From Actinomycetota bacterium (GTDB taxonomy: Bacteria > Actinomycetota > Actinomycetes > Mycobacteriales > HKI-0501): a DNA stretch of 57,632 nucleotides. This document shows positions 28,835 through 36,410 of the stretch, piece after piece. Position 1 is the first letter of the stretch. Each line of letters opens with the position of its first letter. The DNA lies in NCBI GenBank assembly GCA_030840805.1, contig JAVEDU010000087.1:1-57632 (forward strand). The letters are read 5' to 3'. The notes under the pieces are model-generated. The model had not been told where the DNA came from and searched no databases. It was given only the letters and a program-made list of their open reading frames with translations. The position numbers and the translations under genes are program-made.

Positions 28835-29677
28835 GTGCTCACCCGCTCCAGCGCGCGCCTGCTCTCCGACGCGGACCTGCCCGAGGTGCGGCGGGTCCTC
28901 GACGGTGAGCCGGTGGCCGGGGCCTGGGTCGCGTCGCGGATCGCGGTCGCGGGCCTGTCCGAGTGGCGGCTCGGCGGTCAGGTGTGGGGGCACGCGAGCG
29001 GCGGTCGGCTGCGGTCGCTGTGCTACTCCGGGGCGAACCTCGTCCCGATCGCCGCGACGCCGGATTCCCTGCCGGCGTTCGCGCAGCGGGCCCGCGCCCA
29101 GGGCCGGGTCTGCTCCTCGCTGGTGGGGCCGGCCGACGCCGTGCTGCCGCTGTGGTCGCTGCTCGAACCGGACTGGGGTCGCGCGCGGGACATCCGCGCC
29201 CGCCAGCCGCTGCTGATGACCACCACGGTGCCCCGGGTGCCACCGTCGCCCGCGGTCCGGCGGGCCACCGAGGACGACCTGGCCGCGCTCGTCCCGGCCT
29301 GCATCGCGATGTACACCGAGGAGATCGGGGTGTCCCCGGTCGGCCGGGACGGCGGGTCGTTCTACCGCGCCCGGGTCGCCGAGTCGGTACGCCAGCGGCG
29401 GTCGTACGTGCAGGTCGAGGACGGCCGGGTGGTGTTCAAGGCCGAGCTCGCCGCGATCATCCCGGCGGCCTGCCAGCTGCAGGGTGTGTGGGTGGCGCCG
29501 GACCGGCGGGGGGAGGGGCTCGGCACCGCGGGGATGTCCGCCGTGATCGCCGACGCGCTGCGCACGGTGGCCCCCGCGGTCAGCCTGTACGTCAACGACT
29601 TCAACACCGCGGCGCTCGAGGTGTACGCGCGGTGCGGGTTCCGGCAGGTGGGGACGTTCGCGTCGGTGCTGTTCTGA
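28835..29677 (+). CDS. GNAT acetyltransferase with DUF4081 N-terminal domain
   Basis: The 280-residue protein has two halves. Residues about 10-125 match the DUF4081 pattern of actinobacterial GNATs ([32 protein letters not shown]). Residues about 140-280 are a GNAT domain with [20 protein letters not shown] (acetyl-CoA loop) and [19 protein letters not shown]. It lies 5 bp after ispG, the same neighbourhood as the mycobacterial homologue between gcpE and mapB. Substrate is unknown. Confidence 0.9.
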   Translation: MLTRSSARLLSDADLPEVRRVLDGEPVAGAWVASRIAVAGLSEWRLGGQVWGHASGGRLRSLCYSGANLVPIAATPDSLPAFAQRARAQGRVCSSLVGPADAVLPLWSLLEPDWGRARDIRARQPLLMTTTVPRVPPSPAVRRATEDDLAALVPACIAMYTEEIGVSPVGRDGGSFYRARVAESVRQRRSYVQVEDGRVVFKAELAAIIPAACQLQGVWVAPDRRGEGLGTAGMSAVIADALRTVAPAVSLYVNDFNTAALEVYARCGFRQVGTFASVLF

Positions 29678-29738
29678 CCCGTGGGTCTCACCGTGCCGGG
29701 CGGCCGGACCGCCCGGGCGGTGTCCCGCCCCGCCGTCG

Positions 29739-29752
29739 TAGGCTCCAAGGCA
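29739..29752 (+). promoter_or_regulatory. -10 element for a possibly leaderless map transcript
   Basis: TAGGCT (29739-29744) is followed by 7 nt and the map ATG at 29752. This spacing puts transcription start on or next to the start codon. No ribosome-binding site precedes the ATG (CCAAGGC only). Confidence 0.4.
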
Positions 29753-30615
29753 TGGCGACCATCACCCGCGCCCCGCTGACCCCCGGCACACAGACCCCGT
29801 GGCGGGACGTGCCCGCGTCGATCCCGCGCCCCGAGTACGTCGGCCGCAAGGCGCCGGCCCGCTGGACCGGCAGCGACGTCCAGGACGCCGACACGATCGA
29901 GCGCATGCGCGTCGCCGGCCGGATCGCCGCTCAGGCGCTCCAGGAGGTCGGCAGGCACGTCGTCCCCGGGGTCAGCACCGACACGCTGGACCGGGTCGCC
30001 CACGACTTCCTCGTCGACCACCACGCGTACCCCTCCACCCTCGGCTACCGGGGCTTCCCCAAGTCCTGCTGCACCTCGCTGAACGAGGTCATCTGCCACG
30101 GCATCCCCGACTCCACCGTGGTGGCCGACGGCGACATCGTGAACGTCGACATCACCGCGTTCATCGGCGGCGTCCACGGCGACACGAACGCCACGTTCCT
30201 CGCCGGCGACGTGGCCGAGGACACCCGCCTGCTGGTCGAGCGCACCCACGAGGCGACCATGCGCGGCATCAAGGCCGTCCGCCCGGGCCGCCAGCTCAAC
30301 GTGGTCGGGCGGGTGATCGAGTCGTACGCCAAGCGCTTCGGCTACGGCGTGGTGCGGGACTTCACCGGCCACGGGATCGGCGAGACGTTCCACAGCGGCC
30401 TGTACGTGCCGCACTACGACAACCCGGACCTCGACGTGGTCATCGAGGAGGGGATGACGTTCACGATCGAGCCGATGATCGCGCTCGGCACCCACGAGTA
30501 CGACATGTGGGACGACGGCTGGACGGTCGTGACCAAGGACCGCCGCTGGACCGCCCAGTTCGAGCACACGATCCTGGTGACCGACTCGGGTGCGGAGATC
30601 CTCACCCTGCCGTGA
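29752..30615 (+). CDS. map: type I methionine aminopeptidase (MapB-like)
   Basis: The 287-residue metalloenzyme removes initiator Met. Metal ligands are visible in order: Asp in IVNVDITAF, Asp in VHGDTNATF, His in [12 protein letters not shown], Glu in FTIEPM and Glu in QFEHTILV. The N-terminal extension with [11 protein letters not shown] resembles the SH3-ligand-like segment of mycobacterial MapB. The zinc-finger of larger forms is absent. It ends one base before the convergent yaaA stop. Confidence 0.96.
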   Translation: MATITRAPLTPGTQTPWRDVPASIPRPEYVGRKAPARWTGSDVQDADTIERMRVAGRIAAQALQEVGRHVVPGVSTDTLDRVAHDFLVDHHAYPSTLGYRGFPKSCCTSLNEVICHGIPDSTVVADGDIVNVDITAFIGGVHGDTNATFLAGDVAEDTRLLVERTHEATMRGIKAVRPGRQLNVVGRVIESYAKRFGYGVVRDFTGHGIGETFHSGLYVPHYDNPDLDVVIEEGMTFTIEPMIALGTHEYDMWDDGWTVVTKDRRWTAQFEHTILVTDSGAEILTLP

Positions 30616-30616
30616 C

Positions 30617-31360
30617 TCAGCCCGCCGTGACCAGGTCGAACGACGCGGTCCCGGTCTTCTCGACCCGGTAGCCGGCGCGGCGGGCGACCCGCAGCACGGC
30701 GGCGAGGTCGCCGAGCTGGGCCCGGCTGGACACCAGGGCGCGGACCAGCAGCCCCTTGTGGTGCTTGTTGAAGTGGCTGACCACCGAGCGTGTGCCGTCG
30801 GCACGCTCGGTGAGCACCTGCACGGTGATCGCGTCCGGCAGCGGCGCCAGCGCGGCGTACGCGCCGCTGCGCAGGTCCAGGATCGGCCCGTCCACCGCGG
30901 CGAGCACGGGGGCGAGGGCGGGCCGCCAGAGTGCGGGCAGCGTCCCGAGCTCCGGGAGCACCGAACCGCCGGAGAGGCGGTACGCCGGGATCGGGTCGGT
31001 CGCCCGCACCAGCCCGAAGAGCGCGGACGCGACGACCAGCATCTCGTCCGCCCGGGCCCGCGCCGCCCGCGGCAGCGTGGCGTAGCCGAGGCCGTCGTAC
31101 AGCACGCCGGTGTACCGCCGCAGGCCCGGCAGGGTCGGCGCCCCGAACAGGTCCGCGTTCACCCGGACGAGGTCGGCCTGCCGCGCGGACAGCCCGAGCG
31201 CGGTGCGGGCGGCCTCCGGGTCGGCGGCGGACCGTACCAGCGCCTCGGCGACGCGGCGGCGGACGGGGGTCAGGGACGGGTGGCCGAGGGTCTCCAGGTC
31301 GAGCGGCGCACCGTCGCCGCCCGTCGCCTTGGTCTCCGACGGGGGCAGCAGCACGAGCAC
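30617..31360 (-). CDS. yaaA: YaaA family peroxide stress protein (DUF328)
   Basis: The 247-residue protein starts LVLLPPSETK, the family hallmark. It continues with YTGVLYDGLGYATL, VASALFGLVRATDPIPAYRLSGGS and SHFNKHHKGLLVRALV (basic DNA-contact region). E. coli YaaA lowers free iron and protects DNA during peroxide stress. The length is normal. It converges on map with a 1-bp gap between stop codons, and no terminator hairpin is visible there. Confidence 0.93.
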   Translation of the reverse strand: MLVLLPPSETKATGGDGAPLDLETLGHPSLTPVRRRVAEALVRSAADPEAARTALGLSARQADLVRVNADLFGAPTLPGLRRYTGVLYDGLGYATLPRAARARADEMLVVASALFGLVRATDPIPAYRLSGGSVLPELGTLPALWRPALAPVLAAVDGPILDLRSGAYAALAPLPDAITVQVLTERADGTRSVVSHFNKHHKGLLVRALVSSRAQLGDLAAVLRVARRAGYRVEKTGTASFDLVTAG

Positions 31361-31457
31361 CGGGTCACGCTATCCGGACCGCGGCGATCGGGGCCCGACC
31401 GGGGCGAGTGACCCGGGACACGGTGCGCGGCGCGGCGTGATCGGCGAGAGTGGCACC

Positions 31458-32201
31458 GTGAGACGCGAGGAGATCGAGACGGCCGACCCTGTCGTGGAGT
31501 TCGGTGCCGAGGCGCACCCGCACGTCCACGCCGACATTTCGGGCGGGTGGCTGCGGGCCGCCGTGTTCGGCGCGATGGACGGGCTGGTCACGAACATCTC
31601 GCTGATCGCGGGGGTCGGCGGCGCCGGCGTGCCGCCGCGGCAGATCGTGCTCACCGGCGTCGCGGGCCTCGTGGCCGGCGCGATGTCGATGGCCATCGGC
31701 GAGTACACGTCGGTGCAGACCCAGAACGAACAGCTGGACCACGAGGTCGAGAAGGAGCGCCACGAGCTGCTCCACAACGCCGAGTCCGAGCAGGACGAAC
31801 TCGCCGAGATGTGGGTGGCCCGCGGGCTGTCGCCGGCCCTGGCCGCCGAGGTCGCCGAGCAGGTCTCCCGCGACCCCGAGCAGGCGCTGCGGATCCACGT
31901 GCTGGAGGAGCTGGGGCTGGACCCGGACGAGAAGCCCTCGCCGCGCGCGGCCGCGGTCTCCTCGTTCATCTGTTTCTCGATCGGTGCGCTGGTCCCGCTG
32001 CTGCCGTATCTCCTCGGGTTCCCGGTGCTGTGGGTGGCGCTGCTCGCCGGTGCGCTGGGGCTGTTCGCGGCGGGGGCCGTGGTGGCGCGGTTCACCACCC
32101 GCAGCTGGTGGGGGAACGGTGCTCGGCAGCTCTCGCTCGGCCTGCTGGCCGCGGCGCTCACCTACCTGGTCGGGCGGGCGTTCGGCGCGACGCTCGGCTG
32201 A
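31458..32201 (+). CDS. VIT1/CCC1 family iron or manganese transporter
   Basis: The 247-residue membrane protein begins with a hydrophilic head (VEFGAEAHPHVHADIS). The first helices carry AVFGAMDGLVTNISLIAGVGG and GLVAGAMSMAIGEYTSVQTQNE, the conserved metal-path residues. A Glu-rich cytoplasmic loop (HEVEKERHELLHNAESEQDE) and three C-terminal helices follow. Family members move Fe2+ or Mn2+ out of the cytoplasm. GTG at 31458 follows GCGAGAG. Its stop codon lies in a hairpin shared with the convergent nucleotidyltransferase. Confidence 0.92.
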   Translation: MRREEIETADPVVEFGAEAHPHVHADISGGWLRAAVFGAMDGLVTNISLIAGVGGAGVPPRQIVLTGVAGLVAGAMSMAIGEYTSVQTQNEQLDHEVEKERHELLHNAESEQDELAEMWVARGLSPALAAEVAEQVSRDPEQALRIHVLEELGLDPDEKPSPRAAAVSSFICFSIGALVPLLPYLLGFPVLWVALLAGALGLFAAGAVVARFTTRSWWGNGARQLSLGLLAAALTYLVGRAFGATLG

Positions 32202-32217
32202 GCCCGGTCAGCCGAGC
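32192..32217. terminator. hairpin enclosing two convergent stop codons
   Basis: GCTCGGCTGA (32192-32201) pairs perfectly with TCAGCCGAGC (32208-32217) around GCCCGG. The left TGA is the stop of the VIT gene; the right TCA is the stop of the nucleotidyltransferase on the other strand. Both proteins therefore end Leu-Gly. It can act as a terminator in both directions, though the T-run is missing. Confidence 0.7.
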
Positions 32218-33047
32218 AGGTCCTCCACCGTTCCGTCGACCGCCCGTCCGCGGCGGTCCAGCTCGGTGGCCTGGGCGGCCAGGCGGTCGCGGACCGTGGC
32301 GCGGTCCGCCCCGGCGAGCCCGGCCCGGCGGACCCCGTCGATGCTGGACCGGAAGTACGTGCGGTCGAGCAGACCCTCGGTCACCGCGGCGGCCCGGCGG
32401 GCCTCCACCAGGGCGAGCAGGGCACCGTCGGTGTCGTACCACTCGCCGAGCCGGACGGATCGCTCCAGCAGCGCCGCGGACGCACACCACGACGAGCGGG
32501 CGAGGGTCGCGAACTCGCGGCCGGTCGCCTCGGCGAGCCGGCCCAGGTGGGTGTCCCGGAGCTCGGCGTGCCAGCCCGAGTCGTCGTGCAGCGCCGCGGT
32601 GGTCAGGTACTGGTCGGCGATCAGCGGCCACGACGTGGACAGCGTCCTGGCGTGCGAGAGGTACTCGTCGGCGCCGATCACCCCGAGGTCCACCATCACG
32701 CCGTCGATCCGCCGCGAGTCCGGCGCCGGTCCGGTGCCCGGCCGGTACGTCACGACGACGAGGTCCACATCGGACGTCTCGCGGTCGTCGCCGTGGGCGA
32801 GCGAGCCGTGCACGCCGATCGCGCGGACCTCGGCGGGCCAGCGGCGAAGTACCGCGGCGGCCACCCGCTCGGCGATCTGCCAGCGCGGGTCGGCGCGCCG
32901 GCTCGCCGCGGGATCGGCCGGATCCGCCGGCTCGGGCTCGGCCCCCTCGCGGTCGAGGGTGGGGCGGTAGCTCAGCGCCTCGGCCACGGCGTCGGCCTCC
33001 GGGCGGTCGCGTTGCGGTTCCCGCGGGGAGAAGAGTGGCTCGGTCAC
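32208..33047 (-). CDS. nucleotidyltransferase-fold protein (KNTase-like)
   Basis: The 279-residue protein carries a nucleotidyltransferase motif at residues about 75-100: VHGSLAHGDDRETSDVDLVV, that is GS followed by D-x-D, with a third acidic residue in VMVDLG. A helical C-terminal domain (about 130-270) follows, like that of kanamycin-type nucleotidyltransferases. The first about 60 residues are charged and disordered. Family members transfer AMP to aminoglycosides or other small molecules, or act as MNT-type toxin partners. No partner HEPN gene is adjacent. Substrate is unknown and resistance is not shown. Confidence 0.82.
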   Translation of the reverse strand: MTEPLFSPREPQRDRPEADAVAEALSYRPTLDREGAEPEPADPADPAASRRADPRWQIAERVAAAVLRRWPAEVRAIGVHGSLAHGDDRETSDVDLVVVTYRPGTGPAPDSRRIDGVMVDLGVIGADEYLSHARTLSTSWPLIADQYLTTAALHDDSGWHAELRDTHLGRLAEATGREFATLARSSWCASAALLERSVRLGEWYDTDGALLALVEARRAAAVTEGLLDRTYFRSSIDGVRRAGLAGADRATVRDRLAAQATELDRRGRAVDGTVEDLLG

Positions 33048-33107
33048 CCGCCCATCCTGCCCTGTGGGGACGGGGCGCGGTCGAGCGGAGGACGGGCAAC
33101 CGTCTGC

Positions 33108-33237
33108 GCGGTCGGTGGGTGCCGCGATCGCGGTGGTGCGGTCGGGGTGCCCTGTCGGTGGCCCGGCGGTCCACCCGGGAGGTCACGGGTCGGGGACGGC
33201 GCCGTGGCCGCAGCGCGGGCCCGGCGCGGCGGCGTGA
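33108..33237. repeat. diverged copies of the DUF4439 3' end
   Basis: Positions 33108-33175 match 33362-33429, inside the DUF4439 gene, at roughly four bases in five (shared run CGCGGTGGTGCGGTC). Positions 33182-33237 match 33286-33345 at the end of that gene (shared GTCACG, CGGGGA-CGGC-CCGT). The copies lie in the 239-bp gap between the DUF4439 stop and the nucleotidyltransferase start, which holds no gene. The order of the two blocks is reversed relative to the gene. Confidence 0.6.
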
Positions 33238-33286
33238 CCGGCGACGGCCGGCCGCGGTGGACTCCGGCGCTCGCCCACCGGGGCGG

Positions 33287-33715
33287 TCACGTGCCGGGGA
33301 ACGGCACCGTCGCCGCGGCGGCGGGCTCGGCCCGGCGGCGCCACCGCGCCGCCCGGACGGCGCAGTCGGTGAGGGCCGCGACCGCGGTGGTGCGGTCCGG
33401 GCGCCCGGTCACCGGCACGGCGGCCCGCCAGACCGCCGCGGTGCGCTCCTCGATCAGCACGGCGAGGTCGAGCGCGGTGGCCGCGCCGGTGACCGCGAAC
33501 GGGAGCGTGTAGGCCGGCGCGGCCGGCGACGGGGTGGCCCCGTCCCGGGCGAACCGCAGGAGCAGGGCGTCCCGGCGGGCGCGGTGCGCGGTCTCGGCCG
33601 CCGCCGCCTCGGCGCGCGCCGGGGTACCGAGCCGGGCGCCGAGCACGCCGTACGCGTAGACGGCGGCGTGCTCCGCGGCGAGGGCCGCCCCGAGCGACTC
33701 CGCCGGGGTGGTCAT
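33287..33715 (-). CDS. DUF4439 ferritin-like protein
   Basis: The 142-residue all-helical protein contains [21 protein letters not shown] (Glu and His near residues 14-15), then [14 protein letters not shown] and [29 protein letters not shown]. This matches the ferritin-like DUF4439 family common in actinobacteria beside rimP. Metal binding is plausible from the E-H pair but unproven. Its ATG overlaps the stop of the lipoprotein gene (ATGA), so the two are translated together and may form a pair. Confidence 0.85.
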   Translation of the reverse strand: MTTPAESLGAALAAEHAAVYAYGVLGARLGTPARAEAAAAETAHRARRDALLLRFARDGATPSPAAPAYTLPFAVTGAATALDLAVLIEERTAAVWRAAVPVTGRPDRTTAVAALTDCAVRAARWRRRAEPAAAATVPFPGT

Positions 33716-34227
33716 CGGAGCACCACCAGGTGGCTGGCCTCGCAGGCGGCGACGCTGGCGAGCAGCGCGGCGGTGTCGCCGCCGGCGAGCAGGCAGGCGT
33801 GCGAGGCGGCGGCCGCGGCGGCGGTCTCCGCGCGCACCAGGTCGGCGAGGGCGGTGGCCGCGGTGGCCGGCACCGGCCGGGCCGAGGGGCTCGTGCCGGG
33901 CGCCGGGGAGGCGGTCGAGGCCGCCGGGGCACGGTCCAGGGCCGCCCGGAGCGCGGCGGCGTGCGCCACGTGGTCCGCGAGCACCCCGCCGAGCACCGGC
34001 CGCAGCGCCGGGAACCGGGCGTGGGTCTGCCGGTACCGCGCGACCAGGGCGCGCTCACCGGCCCAGAGCGCCGCGAGCGCCTCGGTGGCCCGGTCCGGCT
34101 CGGGGGCGGAGTCCCGCCCGGTGCAGCTCACGAGGGCCCCGGCCGAGGACGCGAGGACGACGACACCCGCGGACCGTCCCGCGAGGCGGAGGAGGGCCCG
34201 GCGCGGGAGGGGGGCGGGCGACGGCAC
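33712..34227 (-). CDS. ferritin-like lipoprotein
   Basis: The 171-residue protein has a basic start ([15 protein letters not shown]), a hydrophobic stretch and a lipobox ending LVSC near residue 35, so it is exported and lipid-anchored. The mature part is helical: [26 protein letters not shown], then [16 protein letters not shown] and [21 protein letters not shown]. The spaced Glu/His residues recall a ferritin-like bundle. It is the first gene of a two-gene unit with the DUF4439 gene and diverges from rimP. Function is unknown. Confidence 0.82.
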   Translation of the reverse strand: MPSPAPLPRRALLRLAGRSAGVVVLASSAGALVSCTGRDSAPEPDRATEALAALWAGERALVARYRQTHARFPALRPVLGGVLADHVAHAAALRAALDRAPAASTASPAPGTSPSARPVPATAATALADLVRAETAAAAAASHACLLAGGDTAALLASVAACEASHLVVLR

Positions 34228-34392
34228 GGCCTGATCCTCTCAGCCGCGCGCTCCCGGACCCCCGGCGGGCCGTGCAGGGTACGGCCCGGCCCGCCGCCGC
34301 CCGGACGGCGGGCATGGCGGGTTCCCCGGTCCGGACGGTTTACGCTGATCGTGCTCGACAACTGCACAGCGACCACGAAGAAGGGGGCCCAC

Positions 34393-34908
34393 ATGAGCAG
34401 GGGCACACCTGCCGCCCAGCGTGAGCGGCTCATCGCGCTCCTCGGACCCGTGGTCTCCGCAGCCGGGTACGACCTCGACACGCTCTCCGTCGCGCAGGCG
34501 GGGCGGCGCAGCATCGTGCGGGTCGTGGTCGACGGGGACGACGGGGTGAGCCTCGACGCGATCGCGGACGTATCCCGCCAGGTCTCCGAGGTCCTCGATG
34601 CCGACGACGCGGTGCTCGGCTCCGCGCCGTACACGCTGGAGGTCACCTCACCCGGTGTCGACCGGCCGCTGACCCTGCCGCGGCACTGGCGCCGGAACGC
34701 CGGCCGCCTGGTGTCGGCGCAGCACGGCGGGCAGCCCCTCACGGGACGGATCGTCGAGGCCGACGACGCCCGCGTGGTGCTCGACGTCGACGGGACCCGG
34801 GTCGAGGCGCCGTACGCCGACCTCGGCTCGGGCAGTGTGCAGATCGAGTTCTCCCGTCGCGACCCTGCCGGGTCCGACGAGGCCACGGGTGCGGAGGAGG
34901 AATCGTGA
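34393..34908 (+). CDS. rimP: ribosome maturation factor RimP
   Basis: The 171-residue protein assists 30S assembly. The N-terminal domain has [21 protein letters not shown], and the hallmark [27 protein letters not shown] spans residues about 80-105. A C-terminal Sm-like domain ([15 protein letters not shown]) follows. ATG at 34393 follows AAGAAGGGGG. A -10-like TACGCT lies at 34341-34346. The stop overlaps nusA by 4 bp. Confidence 0.96.
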   Translation: MSRGTPAAQRERLIALLGPVVSAAGYDLDTLSVAQAGRRSIVRVVVDGDDGVSLDAIADVSRQVSEVLDADDAVLGSAPYTLEVTSPGVDRPLTLPRHWRRNAGRLVSAQHGGQPLTGRIVEADDARVVLDVDGTRVEAPYADLGSGSVQIEFSRRDPAGSDEATGAEEES

Positions 34909-35927
34909 ACATCGACATCGCGGCGCTGCGGGCGGTCGAACGCGAGCGCGAGATCTCCTTCGACACGATCATCGAGGCGATCGAGACCGCACTGCTGACG
35001 GCGTACCGGCACACCGACGGTGCCCACCACCACGCGCGCGTCGAGGTCGACCGCAAGACCGGCGCGGCCACCGTGTGGGCGGCCGAGCCCGTGGAGGACG
35101 GCGGGACCCCGCACGAGTTCGACGACACCCCGGCGGACTTCGGCCGGATCGCCACGATGACCGCGAAGCAGGTCATCCTGCAGCGGCTCCGCGAGGCCAC
35201 CGACGACGTGACCTACGGCGAGTTCGTCGGCCGCGAGGGTGAGGTCGTCGCGGGCATCATCCAGGCCCACGAGGGCCAGTCCGGCAAGGGCATCGTGCTG
35301 GTCAGCCTCGGGAAGATCGAGGCCACGCTGCCGCCCGGGGAGCAGGTCCCCGGCGAGGTGTACGAGCACGGCGCCCGGATCAAGGCTCTGGTGCTGGGCG
35401 TGTCCAAGGGCATGCGCGGCCCGCAGGTGACGCTGTCGCGGTCGCACCCGAACCTGGTGCGCCGGCTGTTCGCCCTGGAGGTCCCGGAGATCGCGGACGG
35501 CGCGGTGGAGATCACCGCGGTCGCCCGCGAGGCGGGGCACCGCTCGAAGATCGCGGTGCGGACCCGGATCGCCGGGCTGAACCCCAAGGGCGCCTGCATC
35601 GGTCCGCTCGGTGCCCGGGTCCGCGCGGTGACGAGCGAGCTGCACGGCGAGAAGATCGACATCGTGGACCACGACGACGATCCGGCGACGTTCGTCGGGA
35701 ACGCGCTGTCGCCGGCCCGGGCGCTCAACGTCGAGGTGGTCGACGCGGTGAACCGGGCGGCCCGGGTCACCGTGCCCGACTACCAGCTGTCGCTGGCCAT
35801 CGGCAAGGAGGGCCAGAACGCCCGCCTGGCCGCGCGGCTGACCGGCTGGCGTATCGACATCCGCAGCGACGCGGCACCTGCCGACCCGGAGGCGGGGCCC
35901 GAGGTGGCCCGCGTCCCCGGTCGGTAG
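34905..35927 (+). CDS. nusA: transcription termination/antitermination factor NusA
   Basis: The 340-residue protein binds RNA polymerase and nascent RNA. The N-terminal domain is [29 protein letters not shown]. The S1 domain is near 120-190 ([20 protein letters not shown]). Two KH domains follow ([45 protein letters not shown]). The acidic C-terminal repeats of E. coli NusA are absent, as in other actinobacteria. GTG overlaps the rimP stop (GTGA). Confidence 0.97.
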   Translation: MNIDIAALRAVEREREISFDTIIEAIETALLTAYRHTDGAHHHARVEVDRKTGAATVWAAEPVEDGGTPHEFDDTPADFGRIATMTAKQVILQRLREATDDVTYGEFVGREGEVVAGIIQAHEGQSGKGIVLVSLGKIEATLPPGEQVPGEVYEHGARIKALVLGVSKGMRGPQVTLSRSHPNLVRRLFALEVPEIADGAVEITAVAREAGHRSKIAVRTRIAGLNPKGACIGPLGARVRAVTSELHGEKIDIVDHDDDPATFVGNALSPARALNVEVVDAVNRAARVTVPDYQLSLAIGKEGQNARLAARLTGWRIDIRSDAAPADPEAGPEVARVPGR

Positions 35928-35965
35928 CCGGGCGACGGCACCGGGTAAGGCGGGGTAGACTCTAC

Positions 35966-36310
35966 GTGGCTCGTCGCGCGGGCTCGACATTCCGTCGTGC
36001 CATTCGTACCTGTGTGGGATGTCGGGAGCGCGCGCCGGCTGCCGAGTTGCTGCGCGTGGTCGTGAACGGTCACGACCTCGTCCCCGACCCGGCGCGCAGA
36101 CTGCCGGGCCGAGGAGCCTCGTTGCACCTCGACCCCGACTGCCTGGCACTTGCGGAACGCCGTCGCGCCTTCGGGCGCGCATTGCGTACCGGCGGGGTCC
36201 TCCTGGACCCCGGTCGGCTCCACGAGTACCTGGCGGCCGAGAGGCCGGCGGTCACCGAAGCAACACACACCGGAGGTGTGGGGTCCCACCCGCACCCGGA
36301 AGAGAAGTGA
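35966..36310 (+). CDS. ylxR: YlxR family RNA-binding protein (DUF448)
   Basis: The 114-residue protein has TCVGCRERAPAAELLRVVV near residue 15 and PGRGASLHLDPDCLALAERRRAFGRALR, both typical of YlxR. A low-complexity tail ends HPHPEEK. It lies between nusA and infB as in most Gram-positive bacteria. Homologues bind RNA or nucleoid DNA. The GTG at 35966 has no ribosome site, but TAGACT at 35956-35961 could be a -10, making the message nearly leaderless. A chain of tiny ORFs begins 11 bp after its stop. Confidence 0.9.
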   Translation: MARRAGSTFRRAIRTCVGCRERAPAAELLRVVVNGHDLVPDPARRLPGRGASLHLDPDCLALAERRRAFGRALRTGGVLLDPGRLHEYLAAERPAVTEATHTGGVGSHPHPEEK

Positions 36311-36321
36311 GCAGATCCGGT

Positions 36322-36402
36322 ATGAGCACTCGATGAAGTCGCAACGATGATGCTTCAGCTGTAACCATGGGATCGTGCGGGTCGCCGCTCGGTCTCGGAT
36401 GA
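36322..36402 (+). promoter_or_regulatory. infB leader: chain of four tiny ORFs
   Basis: Four short frames tile the leader. MSTR-stop spans 36322-36336. MKSQR-stop spans 36333-36350. MMLQL-stop spans 36347-36364. [11 protein letters not shown]-stop spans 36367-36402. The first three are joined by ATGA overlaps (36333-36336 and 36347-36350), so a terminating ribosome can restart one base back each time. Together they use all three frames. The last UGA is 8 bases before the infB GTG and overlaps its ribosome site. The patch is visibly less GC-rich than its surroundings. It could be a translation-sensing leader for IF2. Confidence 0.55.
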
Positions 36403-36410
36403 GGAGTCCA

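Noticed and set aside
32208-33047. HEPN/MNT toxin-antitoxin system
   Set aside because: The nucleotidyltransferase is larger than MNT antitoxins and no HEPN gene is adjacent on either side.
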